Assembly: GCA_028023455.1 (NCBI GenBank)
Contig: JAQFVV010000003.1
Span: 520,001 to 584,000, forward strand
Length of the DNA stretch: 64,000 nt
Source: Epiperipatus broadwayi
Lineage: Eukaryota; Onychophora; Udeonychophora; Euonychophora; Peripatidae
Direction: 5' to 3'
How positions within the stretch are numbered: position 1 is the stretch's first letter; each line of letters opens with the position of its first letter. This document shows positions 13,229-23,373 of this stretch, piece after piece. The translations under genes were made by a program, and so were the position numbers. The notes under the pieces are model-generated. The model had not been told where the DNA came from. It searched no databases and saw nothing but the letters and a program-made list of their open reading frames with translations.

Positions 13229-14480
13229 CAACCTGGAGTGATGGACAACAATCATCGTTCTCAAATAAACAAAATATAAAAGTAAATATAAAAGGAATGA
13301 GTATGAAATATCAGGACTGAACTAACCATAAGTTCACTAGCATCACATAAAAGTAATAATCATTCATCATTATGAAATTATCAACAATAAAAAATAAAAT
13401 AAATAGACAATTTGTGACTGTATTTGAAAGTTGTCCACTATATACCAGGCTAATTATTTAGCCATTCCCAATCCTGGGCAAGAATATAAACAATAATTAT
13501 CTGGATGCACTTAACTTAGATGCTACTCCATCAAAATACAACAATAAGTCAAATAATGCTGAACTACTAAATACATCCTGACCATCATCAAACCTCTGGC
13601 CACTTAGTACCATTAAGGTACTGGTCAACTATAAACTTAATTTTTAAATAAATAATTAAATTGAAATGTAGTGCATGGACTTTAAAGAATATCATATTTG
13701 CACCAACCAGGATCATCATCATTTGAATATCCATAACACTAAACATAAGCCTCTTTTATATAGCAGATCATTATGCACAAATCCAGCTCAGCGAGCAAAA
13801 GCTCTATAATTGTTACTGCAATCAAGAGATATAATATGAACACAATGTTTTAAATCTATTCTATGATTAATTAAATACATGGGTATAATTTAAACAATGA
13901 AATATAAATCTATTAATAACAAATGAAATGAAATTAAGGTCTACTGAATACAGCTATATATATACAATAAGCTGTCATATTTTGATCTACAAATGCCTCA
14001 TAATAGATTTACATAAAACACATATATATATAAGCACACAGACCTCTGATATAATAATTTATGAACATATTTGAATTGTCATAAACTTATAAATGTAATT
14101 CATTTTTATAATATATAATTAATGACTGATTTAACATATATGTGTGAGCACATGGAAATGCATGTACATACTGGCATTTATAAAATATAAGCCTAATAAG
14201 CCATATATTTTCTTAATACATAACTAATTAATGCCAAAAAATATAAACTCACACATATATATGTACTCAGATGTTCTATATAATAATTTAAAGATTAACA
14301 TGTTTGAATTGTCATAGACTTATAAATAATTCAACATGTTTTTAATAAATATGTAAATGCACATGTATGTGTGTATATATATAAAATAGATGGTGTGAAT
14401 CAAAGTTATTAATTTATTATTTCTAATGGTAAAAAAAAAAGTTTTTTTTTTACTTTTAAAAAAAAAAACCATATATTTAT
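13229..14480 (+). repeat. Dispersed repeat family L, copy 1 (left part)
   Basis: Aligns by eye with 60,910-62,200 and, from GTACTGGTCAACTATAAAC (13,619) onward, with 26,513-27,330. Shared landmarks are CTTAGTACCATTAA, ACTATAAACTTAATT, GTAGTGCATGGACTTT, ATCCATAACACTAAACATAA and the 3' A/T-rich hairpin (AAAAGTTTTTTTTTACTTTTAAA). No ORF is conserved. The family is non-coding in all three copies and longer than 2 kb. The remainder of this copy resumes at 17,555 after an insertion. Confidence 0.75.
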
Positions 14481-15566
14481 ATACTGTACCAGTCAAAACA
14501 TGTTTATCCATCTAATACAAGCTAGAACTCAAAAAATGCATTTCAAACCCAGCCAAGCCCGAGATTTAGGTCAGGGACCAACCTGGATTTGAACCCACTC
14601 TCTAAGCCCCAGATGAAACACCTAATGGATAACATAACAATGATAACACATGAGAATTAATTCTTAAATCCAGCCCACCAGCAGAGCAGAGAAGACAATG
14701 AAACTCATGGACTTAAATATATATTTTAACCAATTTAAATACTAGAGATGTTCCCATGATAAACTCTAATGTATTTAATTAATAGGGGTCTTTATTAATG
14801 AATATCTATGATGAATTAATGAATTGGATTGATTTAACAATGAAACAGAAACTGATATATGATGAATTAGTAATATATTTATTGACAATTACATATATAT
14901 TTTGACATAACCCATTATTTAGCGTAGTAAAATGCATGCAGGCATTTTTATTTACTGACTAAGCATCATTAGTCTAGGCAATTGTATAATAATCATTGAT
15001 AAATTGGTGACATAAGTTTGTGGCTATTACTTAATGGAGCTAAATCTTATACTATATAATAAATCACTATGGTCTACTTATTCGTTATGCCATTTCATAA
15101 TCAATTCAAGTGGCTATTATACATGTAATCAAACCAAACCTAGAGTGATACTTAATAATACATCCGATTATGATTAATTTATATATTTAATATGGGCATA
15201 TAAAGCATCCCAGATAGCTTTAGATTGAATGGTTTTTCAAAAATGCTTCAATGACCAATCATCATGCTGCTAAATGAGAACATTGATTTGGTTCATAAGA
15301 GGTGGGGGCTTATGTGCTAACCTGGCCCTTAGTTCAGGCTTAGCTACTGCACTACCCTAAGAGAGAAAGATGGGCTGAATTCACCGTGGCTCCATCTTAT
15401 ATATATCTCAAAACAGCAAAATGATAAAATATTGATAAATTTCACATTTTCCAAGCCAAAGTTTATTATAAATTAATACCATACCACATGTTATCACTAG
15501 TTTATCAGATTGATTAAAAGAGGCAACTCTTCTGTAGCATGAGAAATACACATTAACCTCTGATGG

Positions 15567-15568
<2 letters not shown>

Positions 15569-15642
<74 letters not shown>
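15569..15642. repeat. Twin (TA)n arrays
   Basis: Two TA tracts flank a TTCCCA spacer, and the left boundary GGGAATA is its inverted repeat. The whole block can extrude as a hairpin. Confidence 0.9.
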
Positions 15643-15647
<5 letters not shown>

Positions 15648-16261
15648 TTACTTTATCCCATTCAATCTCTTCAGTTATCTATAATTAATAAAGTCTTAAG
15701 GGGGGGAAGTATATTTAAGGGACTTACAAATACTTTAATAGGAAAAATATACTTATGACTACACTCCAGGCTAGTTTAATTTTCAGTAACATAATAATTA
15801 AAAGCTACAAATCTGGATTTATAAGCCACATTTTATATTTATATTAATTAATTAATAAATGATACAATAACAATGAGCACAAAAGGGACACCATTATTTA
15901 TAAAATAGGGTTTCAAAACAGTACACAAAAATGATGCTATAATAAATAATAATATAATATCTTAAAAAAAACATATTTTGTAACTAAATGCATGCTGTTT
16001 TGAATGATATGCATAATTAATAATAATTAAAATAAGCAAAAGAGAAATAAATATAACTGCAGTGATTAAGTTATATAGCAAAACATTAAGTTAATAAGGA
16101 AAATTAGAAAAAGTAGGTCATTTATAGTATTCAAATACTTTTATAAGAGAATTAAGACAGAGTTTATATTAATATAGTTAGCTAACCTGTATTTTAAAGA
16201 AATAATGATCATTTTGGATTTTGCACAGAGCTCTGTGATTTTAATTGATATTGAAACAGTC

Positions 16262-16439
16262 CTCATATAGCTGGACTGGAGATACTCTAGCTAGAATGAA
16301 GGTGAGTTCTTTTTAGCAGCTTATGGCATCTTCTATTTAACTGGGATACAATCTAAGATGGTACTCATATAACTGGAGTGAAGAACTTGAATTGGAATGA
16401 AGGTGAGTTCTTTTTAGCAGCTTATGGCATCTTCTATTT
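16262..16439. repeat. Imperfect tandem duplication, about 101-bp period
   Basis: Copies at 16,262-16,338 and 16,364-16,439 start with CTCATATA and share an almost identical 44-bp tail beginning GAATGAAGGTGAGTTC. The heads have diverged more than the tails. No coding sense was seen. Confidence 0.8.
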
Positions 16440-17554
16440 GTTATAATAATCTTGTTATGGCAATGTTAGTTGTTGCTTCGGTCTTGGGTGGATCAAACTT
16501 TGACAACCACCATGGTGAAAGGCAGAAAATTCTTACCTTTCTAGCAGGGCATAGTGAAATTAACCATTTATAGATTCTAATAGTAACAACTCTTCAAAGC
16601 AAAAATGGAGTTTTTTCCATTTGAAATATAGCCTATTTACATATTTCCACATACCAAGCCTTAACATCTTTTGGAATTTAATTTGCCTCAGGACCAAATG
16701 ACTTTTAATTAAAACAAAATCATACAATCTGATTTTCTTCTACTGACAATGTCTCCAAGGTGCTATATTTCATTTACTTTAAAAAATAATTAAATATCTA
16801 AATTATAATTTTGATTCTGATTTCATTAATCAAATCTTTTTTTAGGTGTTTTCAATTTTTAAGACCTAGCAGGTAGTAATGGTTTTTTGACTTAGTGGTA
16901 AAGTCTTTTGTTGCAAACCAATTCAATCAGTAAACTAGCTTTTACTTTTACCCAAAGCAGGTGAGGTCACTAATTGATTTCTTATTTACAACAAAATTCA
17001 CATTTTTAATTATAAAGCAATGACTTTTATTTTAACTTTGATGTAAATAATTTTTTAACATATTTTCTTTCCCTACATTGTTTGTTTCTTTTTTTTTAAA
17101 AAAAAAAAAAAACACAAATTGGACAGTTTTTTTAAAAAAAGACTTTAGTTTCAGTTACCCCTATAAAATGTTAAATCAGAAAACCATAAACATATTTTAA
17201 AGAAAACATTTTATATTATATCTTAAAATATATGTACAAATCACTATGTCATCATTCCATGGTTTAAATTATTCATCCACATACGAATATAATAATGAGT
17301 ATAATTAAAAATTGACAGACAAATGAACAAAGTACTTTATGATAATTATGAGGATTTTTAAGTATAATTTTATCAATCTGTCTAAGTGTACTTTTGTATG
17401 TAAATGGATGATGCCATTCAGGTGGTCAAGATAGCAAATTTTACAGCTCAACTTATATATAACATTTTGATATTTAAAATAAGTTCAAAACTAGTTCAGA
17501 CAGGCAGATCATTTGGTTAATGGTGAAATGGAAAATGGGCTGGGAGGTTTCCAT

Positions 17555-17850
17555 TTTGATACTTCTTTGATAGTCCATAAACATTTTCTTTTTTCTTTTT
17601 GGTTACTCTTAATTATTTGCAAACATTTTTAAAAATACTCTAACATGTTTCTTTGTTTTTTAATCTACAAAACTTTTTTGAGTTTACTTTTTTTTAATTT
17701 CAAAATAAAATTGTTTATAAATCAATCCTTTGTTTTTTACACTTATAATTCAAGCAAAAAATATTTATTTGTTTCACTTTAAAATTAGAGATTGTAGCAA
17801 CCATAATTTTAAGGAATCATTTAAATTGCTATCATTCTCATATATATATA
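17555..17850 (+). repeat. Dispersed repeat family L, copy 1 (right part)
   Basis: Matches 27,350-27,620: ACTCTTAATTA.TTGCAAACA, AAAAATACTC, TTTCAAAATAAAATT, ACTTATAATTCAAGCAAAAA. It is cut off on the right by a (TA)n tract into which repeat copy A has inserted. Confidence 0.7.
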
Positions 17851-18235
17851 TATATATTGTACCGGTCAAAAAACACACATCGATCCAACAAACCCCTGAA
17901 TACAGGTAAAGTACCTCGAGTCCACCCATGTACAAGAGAGATAAATCAGGTACATCGTGAATTCTGCCCTATTTACCTATATCCCCAGGTCAACGATCTA
18001 ATCAATAGTCTTTCTCGACAATACGATCAAATTCCTTTATTTTCACTGTGCCGGCAGCTGGGTCTTAAAGCATGAGATTCCATTTTATTACATTTAAATG
18101 AGAACTTGGGTGATTGGTTGATAGGTATATTTAAAAATCAAATTTTATTTCATATAAAAGCAAAATAAAATGATTCGAGAACACTGGAAGTTTGTTTTAG
18201 TTATATATATATATATATAAAATCATTGGGCATTC

Positions 18236-18248
18236 TACATTAGTTATT
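18236..18248. repeat. Target-site duplication, left
   Basis: TACATTAGTTATT, identical to 19,803-19,815. The paralogous copy B has it once (24,864-24,876), which identifies the unoccupied target. Confidence 0.93.
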
Positions 18249-18301
18249 AATGTTATATATAGAGTAAGTTAAAAACAAACTCTTATGAAGCTTCAAAAAT
18301 A

Positions 18302-18348
18302 CCCTCAACCTCAGACCTGCCTCTAACGTCATCAGTGAGGTGCTAGGG
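18302..18348 (-). ncRNA. Hammerhead ribozyme, unit 1 (broken)
   Basis: Retains stem I (CCCT..ACCTCA pairing with TGAGGT..) and CTGATGA. The 8 bp that hold GAAAC and the start of stem III in the other units are missing (the sequence runs AGGCAGGTCTGAGG), so it should not cleave. Recognised by alignment to units 2 and 3. Confidence 0.8.
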
Positions 18349-18662
18349 CATAAAAATACTAGAACTAGTCCAGCATTTTATCAATGCCTAACTATTGAGA
18401 AGAAAATCTGAAACTTTCAGACATTTAAATGTCCAAAAATCCAGCCATCTAACTCAAATAGCCGTATGGGACTGAACTAAGTTCAGATACACCATATATT
18501 AATAGCTCTAGCAATATAAAATCGTCAAAGCATTAATAGCAAAAAACTAAAATTAAATTGATAAAAAATCAAGTCAGATGACCTAATTTTAATAAAGCTC
18601 CTATTTACAAATGTTATATATAGAGTAAGTTAAAAACAAACTCTTATGAAGCTTCAAAAATA

Positions 18663-18717
18663 CCCTCAACCTCAGACCGTGGTTTCTGCCTCTAGCGTCA
18701 TCAGTGAGGTGCTAGGG
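18663..18717 (-). ncRNA. Type I hammerhead ribozyme, unit 2
   Basis: Order on the minus strand: CCCT, AGC, ACCTCA (stem I), CTGATGA core, an 11-nt stem-loop II (CGCTAGAGGCA), GAAAC core, short stem III ACC/GGT, GTC cleavage triplet, then TGAGGT, TG, AGGG. ACCTCA pairs perfectly with TGAGGT and CCCT with AGGG across a small internal loop, the place where natural hammerheads make loop-loop contacts. Cleavage is predicted after the C opposite 18,675. Stem II has a C-A mismatch at its base, which would be C-G if the A came from CpG decay. Confidence 0.88.
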
Positions 18718-19031
18718 AATAAAAATACTAGAACTAGTCCAGCATTTTATCAATGCCTAACTATTGAGAAGAAAATCTGAAACTTTCAGACATTTAAATG
18801 TCCAAAAATCCAGCTATCTAACTCAAATAGCCGTATGGGACTGAACTAAGTTCAGATACACCATATATTAATAGCTCTAGCAATATAAAATCGCCAAAGC
18901 ATTAATAGCAAAAAACTAAAATTAAATTGATAAAAAATCAAGTCAGATGACCTAATTTTAATAAAGCTCCTATTTACAAATGTTATATATAGAGTAAGTT
19001 AAAAACAAACTCTTATGAAGCTTCAAAAATA

Positions 19032-19085
19032 CCCTCAACCTCAGACTGTGGTTTCTGCCTCTAGCGTCATCAGTGAGGTGCTAGG
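19032..19085 (-). ncRNA. Type I hammerhead ribozyme, unit 3
   Basis: Same layout as unit 2, with stem I, CTGATGA, GAAAC and GTC intact. Stem III is weaker (ACCACAGT, one mismatch). The predicted cleavage site opposite 19,044 is exactly 369 nt from that of unit 2, so a 369-nt monomer would be released. Confidence 0.83.
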
Positions 19086-19271
19086 AAATAAAAATACTAG
19101 AACTAGTCCAGCATTTTATCAATGCCTAACTATTGAGAAGAAAATCTGAAACTTTCAGACATTTAAATGTCCAAAAATCCAGCTATCTAACTCAAATGTC
19201 TGAAAGTTTCAGATTTTCTTCTCAATAGTTAGGCATTGATAAAATGCTGGACTAGTTCTAGTATTTTTATT

Positions 19272-19326
19272 CCTTAGCACCTCACTGATGACGCTAGAGG
19301 CAGAAACCATGGTCTGAGGTTGAGGG
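19272..19326 (+). ncRNA. Type I hammerhead ribozyme, inverted unit 1
   Basis: CTGATGA at 19,285-19,291, GAAAC at 19,303-19,307 and GTC at 19,312-19,314. ACCTCA (19,279-19,284) pairs perfectly with TGAGGT (19,315-19,320), and outer CCTT pairs with AGGG. Stem III plus loop is ACCATGGT, a perfect palindrome. Two ribozymes could therefore share an 8-bp stem III, as in the dimeric hammerheads of Penelope and retrozyme families. Confidence 0.9.
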
Positions 19327-19640
19327 TATTTTTGAAGCTTCATAAGAGTTTGTCTTTAACTTACTCTATATATAACATTTGTAAATAGGAGCTTTATTAA
19401 AATTAGGTCATCTGACTTGATTTTTTATCAATTTAATTTTAGTTTTTTGCTATTAATGCTTTGGCGATTTTATATTGCTAGAGCTATTAATATATGGTGT
19501 ATCTGAACTTAGTTCAGTCCCATACGGCTATTTGAGTTAGATAGCTGGATTTTTGGACATTTAAATGTCTGAAAGTTTCAGATTTTCTTCTCAATAGTTA
19601 GGCATTGATAAAATGCTGGACTAGTTCTAGTATTTTTATT

Positions 19641-19695
19641 CCCTGGCACCTCACTGATGACGCTAGAGGCAGAAACCATGGTCTGAGGTTGAGGG
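19641..19695 (+). ncRNA. Type I hammerhead ribozyme, inverted unit 2
   Basis: Same core and stems as inverted unit 1, with one outer difference (CCCTGG for CCTTAG). The GTC triplet ends at 19,683, 369 nt after the corresponding site at 19,314. The palindromic ACCATGGT stem III is retained. Confidence 0.9.
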
Positions 19696-19802
19696 TATTT
19701 TTGAAGCTTCATAAGAGTTTGTTTTTAACTTACTCTACATATAACATTTGTAAATAGGAGCTTTATTAAAATTAGGTCATCTGACTTGATTTTTTATCAA
19801 AA

Positions 19803-19815
19803 TACATTAGTTATT
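19803..19815. repeat. Target-site duplication, right
   Basis: TACATTAGTTATT, a perfect 13-bp copy of 18,236-18,248, after which repeat copy A resumes (TTACATTAGTTTAAAC). Confidence 0.93.
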
Positions 19816-21447
19816 TTACATTAGTTTAAACTCAAGCTCAAAAAAAAAAAAATACAATTTTTAAATTAACCTCATAATTATATGAGTTCCTGACGACTTT
19901 ATTTTTATTAGCAGTCAGCATTGATGTTATTCACTTTGTGCAATTTATTTTGTGAAGTTTATACATCTTTCATTGTGTTTACATTTATTCTCTTTTTTAA
20001 AAAAAAATAGCAAAATTATTTCATAATTAAATGACCACGGATTTCAAAATCCCCCCGTGCACATTTATTACAAGCTTATAATAGAGTGATAGGTTTAAAC
20101 ATCTGCCTAACGCACATATATAAGAATGTCTTAAAAAACATTTCTATTGAAAAAGATATTAATTAAATAGACAATTGTAGTAAGGCTAATTTGACATCTT
20201 ACTCCATTAACATATATATAAAAAAATGATTTTTATTTATCTTTATAAAATTAATAATTAGGATTTTCAACAACTAATGTTTTATGTCATTAGTGGACCT
20301 TGCTGGCATAGCTTATAAATAACTTTAAAACTCTAAGCGATTATAATAAAAACATCTATCAGTTAATTATCAAAGCAAACAAGTCACTTTAGTTGGACTT
20401 ACAACTAAAATCATACCTATAATGAAATATACCATGAATTAGCCAAAACCAAACGATTTTAACTAATTATCAAACGAACAAAAGAGTTGATTACGCAGGT
20501 TGAAGATCCTTTCAGTAGAATTATCTCCCTATGGCTTATGTATTAGATAGGCAAAACAAAATCAACATAATGTCCGGTTAATAAATATACGAATGCAAAT
20601 TGGAGAGAAGAAACGTAAGTAAGAAAATACGAGCCGGATTACGGACAATCGTATGTCTATTCCAACGAAAAATAAAAGGAAAATCGATACATCCACATGT
20701 CGTGTCCATGTATTGATAGGAGATAGGAATTACAGAGAGTCCTCATATTCGTCTCTACGAATTCTGCTGACAAACCAACTCTATCTCAAACACGCTGTCC
20801 GTTTCACAGGCGTATGCGAAGAACGGAAGCTAACTCCAAATCACAAAATCTATGACCATTTTAGGTCTGTTCATGAGACTCCAAGCATTCTTTATTAACC
20901 TGAGATCTTATAATTATTAAATAGGAATGAATTTTAATTAAATAGCCTTAAAATGATTTAATACTGCATAGAGAACAACCTGCGTAAACAACTACTTTAT
21001 ATAAATATTTAACATACAAAAAAAAAACATACTTATAGAAATAAGGGAATTTAATTCTCGAAAAAAAAAACCCCTTCCCTCTTTCTTAAAAAAAATGCAT
21101 GATAATTAACTGACGCTATCCAGCGGTGCTGTTACTAGGTCAAAAATCTATAACCTATTTTATTCTGTTTTGAATTGCAGAAATATAAAATAACAGAATC
21201 CCATTCTGGGAAATCTATAATAAAACTGGTTAAAGAAATTATGGCATGTTTAGTTTGAAATAAATATATATTCGACATAACTTCACTTGTGAAATAAAAT
21301 AGATCAAAACTATTTTATTTTAAAATTAAATCGTTCTTTCTCGAACTCCCTCTAATAAAACATAGTTTGCTCTCTTAGCAAATTACTCTGAGCCCCCGCG
21401 AGTGAAGCTTGTCGAAATACAAAAAAAAAATCAAAGCATGAAATAAT

Positions 21448-22716
21448 CTGATGCTAAAATTAATATAAAACAAATAAATTTATATTCAATTAAATATATT
21501 AGAAAATTATTGTGAGCATGAGTTATCAAAAGGAAAAACATTATAAATAATTTAAAAGCAGAGGTTAAAGAGAGAGTTAAAAAAAGATTCTTAATAAAAA
21601 TTAACTTTTGACATTTTAAAGCTTTATGAAATTATATTTACATTCTAATAATACTTTGGTCAAATCTGGATGACTACCTTGGTGCTCCCTGGAATGAGTT
21701 CTGCAGGCAAACACTGATGGCTTATGGCAGTTGATGGCATGTTTTGGCAGCAGCATAACGAAAGATTTCATGTCTCAGAAGGGAAAGGGCAGCGATTACC
21801 CTATTTTACTCCTCTATCATCATAGCGTGCTTTCTCAACTCTGTTTGTTCTCTGTCTCTGGTCACTCTCTGTATGGTCACTGGTCACTCTCTATCTGGTC
21901 TCTTACTTCTGCTGCCTCAGGTGATCTTTTAGAAAACAATAGCAATTGTTTTTATTCTAATTTTAGAAAGTTTGTACCTTGATAAGGATTAATATATTTC
22001 AATCTAATTTTATATTAGTTTTTAATTTAGATAACAATGTAGAATCTCTACTAATTAATGAATAGAGATTCCACAATGAATGGATTTTGGTAATTTATTA
22101 ATGCTTTTAATATAAACATTTATTTTAAACTTTTTATCGAGGTACAAATCTTTTCAAAAAGGCCATTTTGAATTCTTGAACTAAAAATAAAGCATTTTAC
22201 ACATATACAGTATATCAAATATATAAAAAATCTCAAAGTTAATTATTTGAATTTTTTCCTTTAATAATAAAATAGAATAAGTGTTAGTACAATTATGATC
22301 CAAAATAAATTATAGGATTTATTCAGGATAGTGAAAAATGTTTAAAAAATGTTTTTTTAGAATAATAAAAAAAAGCAAATGTTAGTAAAATAAATAATTA
22401 GGTGGGTCAGACCATGAAACGGCAAATCTCAATCAGATTTACCATTTCACACTCCCCCACTTCACGAAAAAAAATATCTATACATATATATATTTTTTTT
22501 GAATACATACACAAAATTTTTTTACTTTCCAGGTCACAGAGTTCCAACCAGCTATTTCTTCCCCTACCTATTCTTTGGGTTACAATCAGAAATGTCCCAT
22601 TTGTTTGAATTAGGCACTTCTAAATCTATATACATCCAAATTCTTTCCCATCTCTTAGTCCAGTTACAAATTCCTGTCATTTACAAAAATATCCATCTGT
22701 ATTAATTAATTTATTA
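21448..22716. other. Spacer and probable 3' LTR side of the gypsy relic
   Basis: 21,640-21,990 is less A+T-rich than its surroundings, with short repeats of GGTCACTCTCT, but no gene was recognised. On the minus strand, a polypurine tract (GAAGTGGGGGAG, 22,463-22,452) is followed directly by TGTGAAATGG. A polypurine tract plus TG is how a 3' LTR begins. It lies about 255 bp downstream of the integrase stop of the element at 22,717-23,373. I could not find the matching 5' LTR. Confidence 0.45.
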
Positions 22717-23373
22717 CTATCTACCTGGATCTGGTGGGACATATTGCTTTAAATGCTTGGCGTTAACATTTCCTTCATTTCCTTGTTCTAATAAAACAGC
22801 CTTACCCTGACCTTTTTTTTTAATCTTGTAGGGGCCATGGAAAAGCAAGAAGAATTTTTTTAATCTTCTCTTGATTACATTACCCGGTTTTTATGTTCTA
22901 AGCCACACCATATCAACTTGGCATAAATGGACATAAATCAGTCGGGATATCACTGATGGTTCCAGTAAGCTATTTGACTGGATTTGAACCTCATTAGTAG
23001 TGGCCTTCTGGTTGACTTCTGTTTCTTTTATGGCTATTTGATCTTGTCTTTGGTCATCATCATTTAGTGTCTGAATTTTTGGTGGTTCATCATGAGTGAT
23101 ATTTTCCATTTCCATCTTCACTATTGTGTTTTTGTTGACTGGTTCTTGTATTAAATCCAGTTTCCTTTCCATCTGGCATTCTTCTACTCTCTGTATTCTT
23201 TTTTCTACTGCTTGTAGATGCAGCCCTTTCTTGATTTCAGACATAATTGTTGTTCTAAAATCATTCATCACCATCTTGAAGTTTTCCATCATTATGGACA
23301 TCATCTCAGACATCAACCTCTCTTCTGCATTTTTCTGTTGTTCCTCCATCTGCTCCTTTTTTGTGGAACCCAT
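22717..23373 (-). pseudogene. Internally deleted gypsy-type element: gag start joined to integrase end
   Basis: The ATG at 23,373 opens a 160-codon frame. The first 60 or so residues are Met/Glu/Lys-rich and predicted coiled coil (EEQQKNAEERLMSEMM...), gag-like in position and composition. The frame ends VDMVWLRT followed by TAA at 22,891. Past that stop, in the same frame, comes KPGNVIKRRLKKFFLLFHGP, then YKI, and KHLKQYVPP before the stop at 22,717. The GDxVWLR...LxxFxGPYxI...LKxYVPP pattern is the C-terminal end of Ty3/gypsy integrases. Protease, reverse transcriptase, RNase H and most of integrase are missing, so this is a deletion derivative. It sits between repeats A and B, with a polypurine tract downstream. 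Confidence 0.72.

Larger units (their letters stand above)
14481..17554. other. Sequence interrupting family L copy 1; unclassified
   Basis: Inferred to be an insertion because family L copies 2 and 3 are continuous across this point. Near its start is TGTACCAGTCAAAA, the same motif that begins repeat copies A and B. At 14,584-14,594 the minus strand has a GGTTCAAATCC B box in a tRNA-like 3' half, possibly a SINE relic. Two (TA)n arrays (15,569-15,642) are separated by a short TTCCCAT spacer. Two imperfect copies of an approximately 77-bp sequence lie at 16,262-16,338 and 16,364-16,439 (shared core GAATGAAGGTGAGTTC). The rest, including 16,860-16,930 with a weak A-box-like stretch, is unassigned. 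No coding gene was seen. Confidence 0.5.
18249..19802. mobile_element. Compound hammerhead-ribozyme retroposon (retrozyme-like) array
   Basis: An insertion of 1,554 bp in copy A. It contains units starting at 18,251, 18,612 and 18,981 (periods 361 and 369 bp) in one orientation. The third is cut short at about 19,196, where the array flips to inverted units (19,197-19,377, 19,378-19,746 and a partial 19,747-19,800). Units are almost identical to each other. Each carries one type I hammerhead motif, on the minus strand in the first three units and on the plus strand in the inverted ones. No ORF is present. Tandem non-coding units of a few hundred bp, a hammerhead per unit and a target duplication of about 12-13 bp are what is described for metazoan retrozymes, non-autonomous circular-RNA retroposons. 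The mid-array inversion is unusual and could fold into a hairpin of about 0.6 kb or more. Penelope-like elements also carry hammerheads and complex direct or inverted repeats, so a non-autonomous Penelope relative is the main alternative. Confidence 0.88.
17859..21447. repeat. Dispersed repeat copy A (about 2.03 kb plus insert)
   Basis: Near-identical to copy B (24,451-26,512) from TGTACCGGTCAAAAAAC to GCATGAAATAAT, apart from the 1.55-kb hammerhead array inserted at 18,249. No inverted termini are evident. An 81-codon open frame at 20,653-20,898 is present in both copies. However, the two versions differ mainly by C/T and G/A transitions that change amino acids freely, so I see no sign of coding constraint and do not call it a gene. 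Both copies begin next to A+T-rich microsatellite-like DNA. Confidence 0.85.

Noticed and set aside
16886-16930. tRNA-like A box and anticodon-like loop
   Set aside because: CTTAGTGGTAAAGTC resembles an A box, but no B box or acceptor pairing follows.
18251-19800. CRISPR-like interpretation of the regular repeats
   Set aside because: Units are about 365 bp with no unique spacers, occur in both orientations, and the genome is eukaryotic.
20653-20898. 81-codon frame conserved between repeat copies A and B (also 25,715-25,960)
   Set aside because: Differences between copies are mostly transitions at CpG and freely change residues (Gly/Glu, Arg/Cys, Arg/Trp, Ser/Pro), so identity reflects recent duplication rather than selection.
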